This document shows positions 30,823 to 40,749 of a stretch of 64,000 nt of DNA, piece after piece (the first letter of the stretch is position 1; every line of letters begins with the position of its first letter). Location: contig NW_026647696.1 of NCBI RefSeq assembly GCF_950295315.1, positions 28,370-92,369 on the forward strand, in the 5' to 3' direction. This stretch comes from Erinaceus europaeus (Eukaryota > Chordata > Mammalia > Eulipotyphla > Erinaceidae). The notes below the pieces were generated by a model, which worked only from the letters and a program-made list of their open reading frames with translations, was not told where the DNA came from and searched no databases. The position numbers and the translations under genes were made by a program.

Positions 30823-31205
30823 AATACTACTCAGCTGTAAAAAATGGTGACTTCACCGTTTTCAGCCGATCTTGAAAAAATCATGTTGAGTGAAGTAAGT
30901 CAGAAACAGAAGGATGAATATGGGATGATCTCACTCTCAGGCAGAAGTTGAAAAACAAGATCAGAAAAGAAAACACAAGTAGAACCTGAAATGGAATTGG
31001 CGTATTGCACCAAAGTAAAAGACTCTGGGGTGGGTGGGTGGGTGGGGAGAATACAGGTCCATGAAGGATGATAAATGACATAGTGGGGGTTGTATTGTTA
31101 AATGGGAAACTGGGGAATGTTATGCATGTACAAACTATTGTATTTACTGTTGAATGTAAAACATTAATTCCCCAATAAAGAAATAAATTAAAAAAAAAAA
31201 AAAGA
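30823..31205 (+). mobile_element. L1 3' end, 380-bp truncated insertion
   Basis: Starts AATACTACTCAGCTGTAAAA at the end of ORF2 and runs through the 3' UTR to an A-tail. TSD AAAAATGTATTCCCTTTA at 30806 and, after an extra SINE, at 31438. Confidence 0.9.
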
Positions 31206-31218
31206 AAGTTGTAATACG

Positions 31219-31437
31219 GGGCCGGGTGGTGGCGCACCTGGTTGAGTGCAAGTGTCACAAAGCACAAAGACCCAGGTTCAAGCCCCCAGTCCTCACCTGC
31301 AGGGGGAAAGCTTTGCAAGTGGTGAAGCAGGGCTGCAGGTGTGTCTCTCTGTCTCTTTTCCTCTGTATCTCCCCATTCCTTCTCAATTTCTGGCGGTCTC
31401 TACCCAATAAACAAATAAAAATTTAAAAAAAGTTAAA
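31219..31437 (+). mobile_element. SINE family B following the L1 tail
   Basis: GGGGCCGGGTGGTGGCGCACC head, close to consensus; it lies inside the L1's TSD. Confidence 0.92.
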
Positions 31438-31439
31438 AA

Positions 31440-32045
31440 AAATGTATTCCCTTTACTAGATAGTTGATTTGTAAGAGGTATTTGAGACTTTCTCTAGTAT
31501 ATTTAGCTAGGTGCTACCTTTAATTTGGCATACATTTATCAGGTACAAATGCTGAGCCTAGGATATGGGACATAAAAGTTATTCAGGGCTTGGGAGATAG
31601 TGTAATAGTTATGCAAAAAAAAAAAAGAAAGAAAGAAAGAAAAAAGCTTTCATGCCTGAACCACCAAAGGTTTCAGGTTCAGTCTCAGTACCACACCTAA
31701 GTCAAAGCTGAACAGTGTTTTGGTCAAACACACAAGTTATTCAATCAATACATGACCCATACTCTACAGACCCAGCTGATTTAAGAAGTACTTTAACATG
31801 AGTAACTCTGTTGCATAGATAAATTCTGTAGTTGAAATGCAAACCACATAGTAGGTGTAATGTGGAAGTTGTAACTTATCCTGACAGGAAGATTGAAAAG
31901 AATGTGAGTATAGCAGGGCTGGAATTGAATCTGGTGGTCAGACTTACATGGATATGGTTAGGGAAGATTATCTGGAGGGGAACACTCAAGGACCTTCACA
32001 GTCATTTTGAATTGTTCTTCACTTGTATGTTTTTAAAAATAGATG
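31440..32045. other. Intron 2 unique sequence with one diverged D copy
   Basis: 31588-31725 is D-like (GCTTGGGAGATAGTGTAATAG). The rest is unassigned. Confidence 0.5.
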
Positions 32046-32046
32046 A

Positions 32047-32345
32047 TTGGGAGTTGGGTGGTAGCACAGCGGGTTAAGCGCACGTGGCGCAAAGTGCAAG
32101 GACCTACTAAGGATCCCTGTTCAAGCCCCTGGCTCTCTACCTGCAAGGGAGTCGCTTCACAGGCGGTGAAGCAGGTCTATAGGTATCTATCTTTCTCTCC
32201 CCCTCTCTGTCTTCTCCTCCTCTCTCCATTTCTCTCTGTCCTGTCCAACAATGATGACATCATTAACAACAATAACTACAACAACAATAAAATCAACAAG
32301 GGCAACAAAAGGGAAAATAAATAAATATAAAAAAATTAAATAAAG
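32047..32345 (+). mobile_element. SINE family A
   Basis: GGGAGTTGGGTGGTAGCACAG head to AAATAAATAAATATAAAAAA tail. Confidence 0.9.
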
Positions 32346-32469
32346 AAAAACTTAAAAGTAGACAATTATCTGGTGTATCAGGGGAGTTTTAGGTCATTGC
32401 TTGCAAACAGTATGAAATTCCAGATACATTCTTCTGTCTTTTTTCTCTCTTTTTTTTTTAATATTTACT

Positions 32470-32692
32470 CCCTTTAAAAATTTTTTTAAAATTATCTATT
32501 TATTTATTGGATAGAGATAGCCAGAAATTGAGAGGGAAGGGGAAAATAGTGAGAGGGAGTGACAGAGAGACACCTGCAGACCTGCTTCACCACTTGCAAA
32601 GCTTTCTCCCTGCAGGTGGGGACCGGGGGCTGAACCTGGGTCCTTGTGCATTATAACATGTGTGCTCAACCAGGTGCACCACCACCCGGCCC
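32470..32692 (-). mobile_element. SINE family B
   Basis: TTATTGGATAGAGATAGCCAG body to CACCACCACCCGGCCCC head. Confidence 0.88.
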
Positions 32693-32812
32693 CTATTTAT
32701 TCCCTTTTCTTGCCCTTGTTGTTTTATTGTTGTAGTTATTATTGATGTCATTGTTGTTGGATAGGAGAGAGAAATGGAGAGAGGTGGGGAAGACAGAGGG
32801 GGGAGAGAAAGG
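32692..32812 (-). mobile_element. SINE family A, 5'-truncated
   Basis: TATTTATTCCCTTTTCTTGCC to GGGGGGAGAGAAAGG; it ends about 60 bp before exon 3. Confidence 0.85.
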
Positions 32813-32875
32813 TAACATTGTTCTATCTTATTGCTAATGCTGTTATGTTATTACAGTGTTGATATTTTCTCCCAG

Positions 32876-33011
32876 CCGCAGATTCCTGTACATTGTTAAT
32901 CTAGATGCCCCTTTTGATGGTCACCGGAAGATCTCTCGCCAGAGCAAATGGGACATTGGAGCTGTGCAGTGGAATCCTCATGACAGCTTTGCACATTACT
33001 TTGCAGCTTCG
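32876..33011 (+). CDS. WDR59: WDR59 exon 3 (residues 35-80)
   Basis: The exon completes the split Gly codon and encodes residues 36-80, beginning RRFLYIVNLDAPFDGH and ending HYFAAS. It contains the WDIGAVQWNP element of an early WD40 blade at residues 60-69. The acceptor is TTTTCTCCCAG and the donor TCG/GTGAGC, phase 0. The last 30 nt are repeated imperfectly straight after the donor, giving a second in-frame donor-like site at 33042. The primary donor is preferred because it has G at +5 and matches the orthologous junction HYFAAS/SNQR. Confidence 0.95.
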
Positions 33012-33117
33012 GTGAGCTTTGTACACTGCTTCGCCGCTTCGGTGACTCACAAAAGAGTCTTTTTAAAATGCTGTCTGGAGCAGGTGTATGTTCTATGTAG
33101 AAAAGAGAGTACAACTG

Positions 33118-33402
33118 GGAGTTGGGCGGTAGCGCAGTGGGTTAAGCGCATGTGGCACAAAGTGCAAGGACTGGCGTAAGGATCCCAGTTTGAGCCCCCG
33201 GCTCCCCACCTGCAGGGGAGTCGCTTCACAGGCGGTGAAGCAGGTCTGCAGGTGTCTATCTTTCTCTCTGTCTTCCGCTTCTCTCTCCTTTTCTCTCTGT
33301 CCTATCCAACAACGACGACATCATCGACAATAACAATAATAACTCAACAATAAAAAAAACAAGGGCAGCAAAAGGGAATAAATAAATCAATATTTGAAAA
33401 GA
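33118..33402 (+). mobile_element. SINE family A
   Basis: GGGAGTTGGGCGGTAGCGCAG head, starting about 105 bp after the exon 3 donor. TSD AAGAGAGTACAAC at 33102 and 33406. Confidence 0.92.
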
Positions 33403-33549
33403 AATAAGAGAGTACAACCCTCAGTTCTCAGGTAGAAAGGAGGAGTAGATGGTTCTAAAAGAAAGAAGTGAATTACAAGTTTAAAAATGTATATATGAAA
33501 AAAATTGCTGGTACCATTGCCAGACCTTTTTTTTGTTGTTGTTGTTTTG

Positions 33550-33645
33550 TTTTTTGCTCTGGATATTGGTGGTGCTGGGGACTGAACCTAGGATCTCTTG
33601 CATGCAAATCCTCAGCACAACTGCTATGCTATGTCCTTGACCCCC
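33550..33645 (-). mobile_element. SINE family D-like
   Basis: GGTGGTGCTGGGGACTGAACC and TGCTATGCTATGTCC. Confidence 0.5.
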
Positions 33646-33679
33646 ACTTATATATATTTTTTTCCATTTTTGGCTTATT

Positions 33680-33975
33680 TTTTTTATTTTACGAAAGCAC
33701 CACTCAGCTCTAGCTTGTGGTGATATTAAAAACTGAGCCTGGAGGGAGTCGGGTGGTAGCACAGTGGGTTAAGCGCATGTGGCGCAAAGCGCAAGGACCG
33801 GCGGAAGGATCCTGTCTCCCCTCCTCTCTCGATTTCTCTCTGTCCTATACAACAACAATGACAGCAACAACAGCAATAATAATAACCATGACAATGATAA
33901 AAAAAAATTGAGCCTGAAATCTAGAGCCTCAGGCATGAAAATCTATTGCATAACCACTGTGCTATGTCCTTGATG
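33680..33975 (-). mobile_element. SINE family D split by a family A insertion
   Basis: CACTCAGCTCTAGCTTGTGG to 33735 and TCTAGAGCCTCAGGCATG from 33920, with TSD AAACTGAGCCTG / AAATTGAGCCTG. Confidence 0.85.
33744..33903 (+). mobile_element. SINE family A with core deletion, nested
   Basis: GGGAGTCGGGTGGTAGCACAG head joined to TCTCCCCTCCTCTCTCGATT; about 110 bases of core are missing. Confidence 0.88.
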
Positions 33976-34299
33976 CCCCTTGTATTTTAAAGCAGTTCCT
34001 GTGAATTAACTGAGAACCTTGTGCATATAAGATGCTACTGAACATTTATTTTTATATTCTTAGAGGAAAGAGGTAGAGACACCATAGCACTACTGTACTC
34101 TGCAAGAATCTCCCTTGGTGCTGTCTATGGTGCTGCCATGCACTGTTAATCAAATCTGTGGTCTTATGCACAGTAAGATGTTATACTTGGCCTCAGACTT
34201 TGTTTTTGTAAGGATTGAATCTGGATTTTGAAAAGGAAATCAGTGGGTATCTCTATTTCTTTCTTTTAAATAGTTTTTATTATTTTATTTTACTTTACT

Positions 34300-34412
34300 G
34301 CCATCAGAATTATTATTGGGGCTCAGTGCCTGCATTATGACTCTACCATTCCTGGTGGCAATTTTTTCTTTTTTTTTTTTTTTCTATTTTTATTAGATTG
34401 GACAGAGAGAAG
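34300..34412 (-). mobile_element. SINE family A' 3' fragment
   Basis: CAGAATTATTATTGGGGCTC to GACAGAGAGAAGTTG; it ends where the next A' copy starts. Confidence 0.7.
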
Positions 34413-34414
34413 TT

Positions 34415-34688
34415 GACATAGTGCCTGCACTATGAATCCACTGCTTTGGGAGGCCATTGCTCCCATTTTTGTTGTGCTTGTTGTTGTTATTGCTGCTATT
34501 ATTGGATAGGACAGAGAGAAATTGAGAGAGGAGGGGAAGACAGAAAAGAAGAGAGAAAGATAGACACCTGCGGACCTGTTTCACCACTTGTGAAGTGACC
34601 TCCCAGCAGGTGGGGTGCCGGGGTCTTGAACCAGGATTCTCTGCTTTGTAGTATGTGTCCTTAACCTGGTGCACCACTGCCTGACCCC
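34415..34688 (-). mobile_element. SINE family A' with B-like head
   Basis: GTGCCTGCACTATGAATCCAC to GTGCACCACTGCCTGACCCCC. Confidence 0.85.
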
Positions 34689-34689
34689 C

Positions 34690-34832
34690 TATTTATTTAT
34701 TAATTGACAAGATAGGAGGAGAGAGAAGGGAGATCCAGATACCACTCTGGTACGTGTGAAGCCGGGCATCAAACTTGGAACCTCATGCTTGAGAGTTTGA
34801 TGTTTTATTCACTGTGCTACCTCCCAGACCAT
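34690..34832 (-). mobile_element. SINE family C
   Basis: TTATTAATTGACAAGATAGG tail to GTGCTACCTCCCAGACCATG head. Confidence 0.85.
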
Positions 34833-34849
34833 GACTCTGTATTTTAAAA

Positions 34850-35128
34850 AAAATTTTATTTATTTTCCCTTTTGTTGCCCATGTTGTTTTTCATTGTTGT
34901 TGTAGTTATTATTGTTATTTATGTTGTCATTTTTAGATAGGACAGAGAGAAATGGAGAGAAATGGGGAAGACAGAAAAGAGGAGAGAAAGATAGACATCT
35001 GCTTGATCCCCTGTGTAGGGACCCCCCCCCTGCACTGTGGGGAGCTGGGGGCTCCAACCAGATCCTTATGCTGGTCCTTGCACTTTGTGCCAAGTGTGCT
35101 TAAGCCGCTGTGCTACCGCCCGACTCCC
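34850..35128 (-). mobile_element. SINE family A
   Basis: Flanked by ACTCTGTATTT at 34834 and 35131; head GTGCTACCGCCCGACTCCC. Confidence 0.9.
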
Positions 35129-35159
35129 AACTCTGTATTTCTAAGCCTTCATATATTTT

Positions 35160-35408
35160 TTTTATTAATTAATTAATTTATTCCCTTTTGTTGCTCTTGT
35201 TGTTTTATTGTTGTCATCGTTGTTGGACAGGACAGAGAGAAATGGAGAGAGGAGGGGAAGAGAAAGACAGACACCTGCAGACCTGCTTTACCGCCTGTGA
35301 AGTGAAGCCTCTGCAGGTGGGGAGCCGGGACTCGAACCGGGGTCCTTATGCCTGTCCTTGCGCTTTGCACCACGTGCACTTAACCCTCTGTGCTTCCGCC
35401 CGACTCCC
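35160..35408 (-). mobile_element. SINE family A
   Basis: ATTAATTAATTAATTTATTCCC tail to TGCTTCCGCCCGACTCCC head. Confidence 0.9.
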
Positions 35409-35444
35409 ATTTTTTTTTTTTTAATGACTTTTTTGTTTTGTTTT

Positions 35445-35572
35445 TTTGTTTTATTTTTACCAGAGCAGTGCTTAGCTCTGGCTTATCGTGGTGCAGGGTA
35501 TTGAATCTGGGTCTTTGGAGCCTCAGGTATTATAGTCTCTTAGAATATCTATAAAGCTATCTACCCCTGACC
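35445..35572 (-). mobile_element. SINE family D
   Basis: CAGAGCAGTGCTTAGCTCTGG, TTGGAGCCTCAGGTATTATAG, AAAGCTATCTACCCC. Confidence 0.85.
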
Positions 35573-35848
35573 AGCCCTGATATGTTTGGTCATATCATTT
35601 GTGGGAAGGTTGTCCTGAACATTGTAAGAGATGTATCAACATCTTTGGGCCTTACCTACAATATTCATATGCCATCCTTCTTCTCCCTCCATTGTGAGAA
35701 CCAAAAAGAGCACTAGATACTTTAGAATGCCTTCTGAGAAGCAAAGTCACTCTTGTTTGGAACCAACTTAAATGGGCTCCTTGTTACTTAGCCCAAGTGG
35801 ATAACATTGCAGCAGTGCATTTGTTTGGAGAGTTGAAGAAGATATCTC

Positions 35849-35851
35849 AAA

Positions 35852-35886
<35 letters not shown>

Positions 35887-35888
35887 AT
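35849..35888. repeat. (AAAT)n microsatellite
   Basis: About ten tandem AAAT units. Confidence 0.95.
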
Positions 35889-36217
35889 GCCAGGATCTGG
35901 AAGTAGTTCAGTAGGTAGAAAGATGTATGCTTTGTGTTTTGCCATTGATGCTCTGGTAAGTAGTGGTGTCAAACATATGCAATGCAAGATCTAAAGGTTC
36001 CAAAGATACAGATTAGTGATAGAGCATGTGCTGATTATATTTGATGCCCTAGATTTGATTGTCAGCATTGTCTCCCCAAAATAAAAACAGTAATGCTCAA
36101 TCTGTAATCTTATAAATTGGTTTCTACTTGGCTTCTTCTTCTTGGTCTTGAGTAGATGGGTTGGGAGCAGATGTTTGATGTCCTGCCCACTGCCTTATTT
36201 ACTTTATTTCTTTTTAG

Positions 36218-36303
36218 AGTAACCAACGGGTTGACCTTTATAAGTGGAAGGATGGCAATGGGGAAGTTGGTACAACTTTACAAGGTCATACTCGAGTAAT
36301 CAG
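36218..36303 (+). CDS. WDR59: WDR59 exon 4 (residues 81-109, last codon split)
   Basis: The exon encodes SNQRVDLYKWKDGNGEVG and then TTLQGHTRVIS. The GH dipeptide at residues 103-104 is the usual blade-start signature of WD40 repeats. The acceptor is TTTCTTTTTAG and the donor AG/GTAGGC. The 86-nt exon leaves two bases of a Ser codon, completed by the first base of exon 5. Residue 94 is Asn where I recall Ser in human. Confidence 0.95.
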
Positions 36304-36750
36304 GTAGGCTCCAACGTTCACTGCTCCCTGGGCTGTCTCACTGTCATAGTCCCTTGGAGAGTGAATTGAAGACACTATCTTCTTCCCATAACTTTTCGCT
36401 CTGTGTTGTCCTGGCCCTGGGTGATTGCTACGTCATTCACATTCACAGCAAAGAACATGTGGTATATAGGAACCATCATCCAAATAGCCAAAGACACATT
36501 GACAGATACAGTTCGATGCAGAGCTAAGTATTCAAACATAATTTTGCTACAGGAAGGAAATGAAACTATACTAGTAGAATCCTTCAGCCCCCAATCATTG
36601 AGCCCAGGTACCAAGGCATTGGGATATGGTCTTTTGTTCTTAACTTTGCCAGCTATGAAACACCATATAGGCCATTGCAGGTTGTTTCTAAATGCACAGT
36701 TGCCTCCCATTAATGGTCTTCCAGTTGGTTTCTTGAATGTTACTTTTTTT
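36304..36750. other. Intron 4 stretch with long open frames, unassigned
   Basis: Open frames of about 110 codons occur on both strands (36403-36762 and 36375-36710), with no SINE or L1 signature and no recognised protein. Splice phases of exons 4 and 5 join without it. Could be an old pseudogene or repeat, or chance. Confidence 0.35.
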
Positions 36751-36849
36751 TTTTTTTGTTAATGCAGTGCTAGGGAATGGACCCAATCAATTGCACTTGT
36801 GAAATGTTAGCCCTTTGTGGCCTCTATACTCCCAATATCTTCATTCTTT

Positions 36850-37138
36850 ATTTTAAAAAAATATTTAATTAATTTATTTCCTTTTGTTGCCCTTGTTGTT
36901 TTTATTTTTGTTGTAGTTATTATTGTTGATGTCGTCATTGTTGGATAGGACAGAGAGAAATGGAGAGAGGAGGGGAAGACAGAGAGGTGGAGAAAAAGAT
37001 AAACACCTGCAGACCTGCTTTATCGCCTGTGAAGCGACCTCCCTGCAGGTGAGGAGCCAGGAGCTTGAACAGGGTCCTTATGCTGGTCCTTGCGCTTTGT
37101 GCCACATGCACTTAATCCGCTGGGCTACCGCCCAACTC
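36850..37138 (-). mobile_element. SINE family A
   Basis: TTAATTTATTTCCTTTTGTTGC tail to GGGCTACCGCCCAACTCC head. Confidence 0.9.
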
Positions 37139-37214
37139 CTTCTTCTTCTTTTTTTTTTACAGCTATGATGTGTTTCTTCTTTTTCTTTTTCTTTTTTCTT
37201 TCTTTCTTTCTTTT

Positions 37215-37368
37215 TTTTTTTTTATAAGATTTTATTTATTTATGAGAAAGATAGGAGGAGAGAGAAAGAACCAGACATCACTCTGGCACATGTGCTGCTG
37301 GGGATTGAATTCGGGACCTCGTGCTTGAGAGTCTAAAGCTTTATCACTGCGCCAACTCGTTTCTTCTT
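37215..37368 (-). mobile_element. SINE family C
   Basis: TTTATTTATGAGAAAGATAGG tail to TTTATCACTGCGCCAACTCG head. Confidence 0.88.
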
Positions 37369-37379
37369 CTTTTTTTTTT

Positions 37380-37645
37380 TTTCCAAATATTTATTTATTT
37401 TCCCTTTTGTTGCCCTTGTTGTTTTATTGTTGTGGTTATTATTGATGTTGTCGTTGTTCGATGGGACAGAGAGAAGTGGAGAGAGGAGGGGAAGAAAGAG
37501 AGGGGGAGAGAAAGACAGACACCTGCAAACCTGCTTCACTGCCTGTGAAGCGACTCCCCTGCAGGTGGGGAGCCGGGGGCTTGAATCCGGGTCCTTGTGC
37601 AATGTAGCATGTGTACTCAACCAGGTGTGCCACCACCCCTCCCCT
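37380..37645 (-). mobile_element. Chimeric SINE: family A body with family B head
   Basis: The tail, CAACAA region and AGCGACTCCCCTGCAGGTG core are family A, but the head reads CTCAACCAGGTGTGCCACCA, family B. It ends 70 bp before exon 5. Confidence 0.8.
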
Positions 37646-37715
37646 AGATTCTGATTTTTTTTTCCTCATTGTTATTTCCTGTTATTATTGTTGTCTTTAT
37701 GTTTCATGTTCCCAG

Positions 37716-37796
37716 TGACTTGGATTGGGCAGTGTTTGATCCAGATCTTCTGGTTACCAGCTCTGTGGACACCTACATCTACATTTGGGATATCAA
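37716..37796 (+). CDS. WDR59: WDR59 exon 5 (residues 109-136)
   Basis: The exon completes Ser109 and encodes DLDWAVFDPDLLVTSS then VDTYIYIWDI, with the WD dipeptide at residues 133-134 closing a blade. The acceptor is TGTTCCCAG and the donor AA/GTAAGA; the split Lys136 codon is completed by exon 6. At 81 nt its length is a multiple of three, so skipping would remove 27 residues without a frameshift. Minus-strand SINEs lie about 70 bp upstream and 50 bp downstream. Confidence 0.95.
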
Positions 37797-37844
37797 GTAA
37801 GAATAATGAGGAGGCATCACCACTTGGTTGGGGGAGGTTCTTTT

Positions 37845-38116
37845 TTAAAAATTTTTTTTATATTTATTTATTTTCCCTTTTGTTGCCATTGTTGTAGTTA
37901 TTGATGTCGTCGTTGTTGGATAGGACAGAGAGAAATGGAGGGGGAGAAAGAGACAGAGAGTGGGAGAGAAAGACAGACACCTGCAGACCTGTTTCACCGC
38001 TTGTGAAGCGACTCCCCTGCAGGTGGGGAGCCAGGGTCTCAAACCGGGATCCTTCCGCTGGTACTTGCACTTTGCACCACAGTGCACTTAACCCACTGCG
38101 CCACTGCACAACTCCC
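37845..38116 (-). mobile_element. SINE family A just after exon 5
   Basis: TTATTTATTTTCCCTTTTGTTG tail to GCGCCACTGCACAACTCCC head. Confidence 0.9.
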
Positions 38117-38119
38117 GGT

Positions 38120-38580
38120 TGTGGGAGGATCTAGGTCTAACATTTTAAAGGTCAAATGTCTTAATTTGGTTTCTCCAGATGCAGATCCTGACACAAGTGT
38201 ACATTACAGACACATCCTTTAGAGGTGAAGGAAACATTAATAGGGATGGATATGAGAGATGGGAAAGAGGGCACACCTCCACCTCAGTGCCACCTCCAGA
38301 AATAGAGCATAATCTCACCAGGGGCCACTAGGGACTGGTTTAAAAGTCCCTTTTCAGTGGTGTCTCACCTCCAAAAGCTAGGGAAGTAGGGTGTGCTTTC
38401 CACTACTAGTCTTTGGTGGAAGGTTGCTCTCAGGTCTTTAATTCCCTGCGTGTCGAAAAGATTTGCTAAGCCAGTTGAAGCAGCAAGTGAATTCTCTTTG
38501 ACAAAGGAGCACAGGTGCTGGCATTTGGAAGTCAGACTGGAGTTTACTGAAGTGACAAGTGACAGTGGGGTGGCTTTTTA
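38120..38580. other. Unassigned intron 5 block, possibly an old LTR or DNA element
   Basis: No coding signature. Together with 38796-38950 it forms one block interrupted by the SINE at 38581. Confidence 0.4.
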
Positions 38581-38790
38581 AAAAAATTTATTTATTTGTT
38601 ATTGGATAGAGACAGAGAAATTGAGAGAGAAGGTAGAGATAGAGAGGAAGAGAGACACCTGCAGACCTGTTTCACTGCTTGTGAAGTGACTCCGCTACAG
38701 GTGGGGAGCCGAGGGCTCAAACTGGGATTCTAACCAGTTCTTGCGCTTTACACCACGTGTGCTTAACCCGCTGTGCTACCGCCTGACTCC
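38581..38790 (-). mobile_element. Chimeric SINE: family B body with family A head
   Basis: TTTGTTATTGGATAGAGACAG (B body) precedes GTGAAGTGACTCCGC and a family A head CTGTGCTACCGCCTGACTCCC. TSD ACAGTGGGG-YGGC/GCAGCTTTTA at 38562 and 38793. Confidence 0.8.
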
Positions 38791-38799
38791 CTACAGTGG

Positions 38800-38853
38800 G
38801 GCAGCTTTTATAGCATAGGCACACACAGGCAGCTTTTATTGCATAGGCACACA
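38800..38853. repeat. 28-bp tandem duplication
   Basis: GGCAGCTTTTATAGCATAGG and GGCAGCTTTTATTGCATAGG, each followed by CACACA, at a 28-bp period. Confidence 0.85.
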
Positions 38854-39039
38854 TCTGTTACAGCAGGCAGTGTTGTGAGACACAGCTGCTTGGTGCACCT
38901 TTTACTCTCTCTCCATTTGGCTTCAATTCCTCTCTCTGGTTGGGAATCAGAGTCACTTTTTGGGGTTCATTTTCTCCTCTCCCCTCTTTTCCCACCCTTT
39001 CATTCCCACCCATGCCCCTTCTTCCTTGTTGCTTTACTC

Positions 39040-39180
39040 TTCCGGATTGACTTTTTCAGATAGAAAAGAGACAGAGGGAGAAAGAGAAAGACAACACAGC
39101 ACCAAAAATTCCCTGAGTGTAGTAGGGGTCTGGCTGGAGCCTGGGTGACATGTGTGACATGTGTGACAAAGCAGGCACCC
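39040..39180 (-). mobile_element. Diverged SINE
   Basis: GATAGAAAAGAGACAGAGGGAG and ACAACACAGCACCAAAAATTCC, a B-like body. Confidence 0.4.
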
Positions 39181-39309
39181 TCCCAGGTGAGGTATATTAC
39201 AGAACGGGGTTATCCTCAAGTGAAAAGAGATTTATCTGGTCTAGGACCTAGTACTGTAACTTCTTTTTTTTTTTAAACTGAAGGTTTTTTTTTTTGTTGT
39301 TGTTGTTGT

Positions 39310-39460
39310 TTTTAAGAATTTATTTATTTATTCCTGAGAGAGACAGGAGGAGAGAAAGAACCAGACATTACTCTGGTCCATGTGCTGCTGGGGTTCGAAT
39401 GTGCGATCTCATGGTTAAGAATCCAATGCTTTATCCACTGCTCCACCTCCCGGACCACTG
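39310..39460 (-). mobile_element. SINE family C
   Basis: TTTATTTATTCCTGAGAGAG tail to CACTGCTCCACCTCCCGGACC head. Confidence 0.88.
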
Positions 39461-39960
39461 CAACTTCTAACAAATCTCAGTTTCTTCTCCTGTGCAGAAC
39501 AAAGTTCTCTTGGTCAGAACAGAGGTGAATAACAAGAACACAGTCTATGGATCCTCCTGATGGACTCCCGCCCCCCAGGAAAAGGGACTCCCCTGCTCCC
39601 AGATGGCCCCACTTTTGTGATCTAAGCTGGGCTGCAGGCAGAAGACAGTCAAGTACTTCAGTTTGACAGAGCAGACAGGCCAGTGACCGGGACTCAGATG
39701 GGGCATGTATGATTAGCTTCATCTCCTCTAGATAGAAAGCACTTCAGGGGTGATTAGTCCACAGGTAACACCAGAGGGTTGTAAGACCATGGGAAATGGA
39801 GGAGATAAACATTTTGCTGTATGTAGCATCAGGGAATAAACCTAGGGCTTCACACATCTGTGATGTAATTGAACCACCTCTCTGCAGAGAGCAACCCCAA
39901 TTTTCTGTTAATTTATTGAAAAAGTTTTAAAAATATGTTGTTGCTGAGTCTTTCACTGCT
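39461..39960. other. Unassigned intron 5 sequence
   Basis: No repeat or coding signature recognised. Confidence 0.5.
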
Positions 39961-39964
39961 TTGG

Positions 39965-40300
39965 CTGACTTTTTTTTTTTTTTTTAACAGATAAAAAAAG
40001 AGAGGGACAGAAATAGAGGGAAAGATCTCACAGCAACAAAGCTTCCACCATTGCTGTTCTTGAACCTGGGTTGTATACTTGATAGAGTAGGCACCTTCTC
40101 TGTTGAACTGTGTCATTGGCTCATTATATTTATGATTATGATTACTACTGAGAGAGGGAGAGATACCATAGCATTGTTCCATTATCCACGATCGCTTCCC
40201 ATATTGGGCCCAAGTGGTGTCAAGTCTCAGACCCAGAGCCTTAAACACAGAAAGGCATGTATTCTACCCAGTCAGCTAATTCTTGGTTCACAGAGAGCTC
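39965..40300 (-). mobile_element. Two diverged SINE-like remnants
   Basis: AGAGAGGGACAGAAATAGAG with CTTGAACCTGGGTTG, and ACTGAGAGAGGGAGAGATACC with CAGACCCAGAGCCTTAAAC. Confidence 0.4.
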
Positions 40301-40454
40301 TTAAATGAGCAAAAACCCAGTGGGATAGGGACCTCAGTTACAGTATTCCACATTTATGAAGCAGCTGTTTTCATAACTTAAAGGTTAAAGCAAACTGAAC
40401 TGAAGATTCCTTATTAGGTTTTCTTTCATTTCATTTCCTTTCTTTTCTTTTTTT

Positions 40455-40732
40455 TAAAAAATATTTATTTATTCCCTTTTGTTGCCCTTGTTGTTTTATT
40501 GTTGTAGTTATTGTTGTTATTGTTATCGTTGTTGGATAGGACAGAAAGAAATGGAGAGAGGAGGGGAAGACAGGGAGAGGGAGAAAAAGATAGATACCCA
40601 CAGACCTGCTTCACCACCTGTGAAGCGACTCCTCTGTAGGTGGGGAGCCAGGGGCTGGATTCGTGATTCTTACACCAGTCCTTGCGCTTCGTGCCACCTG
40701 CGTTTAACCCACTGCGCTACCGCCTGACTCCC
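40455..40732 (-). mobile_element. SINE family A
   Basis: ATATTTATTTATTCCCTTTTG tail to GCGCTACCGCCTGACTCCCC head. Confidence 0.9.
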
Positions 40733-40749
40733 CTTTTCTGTTCTTTTTT

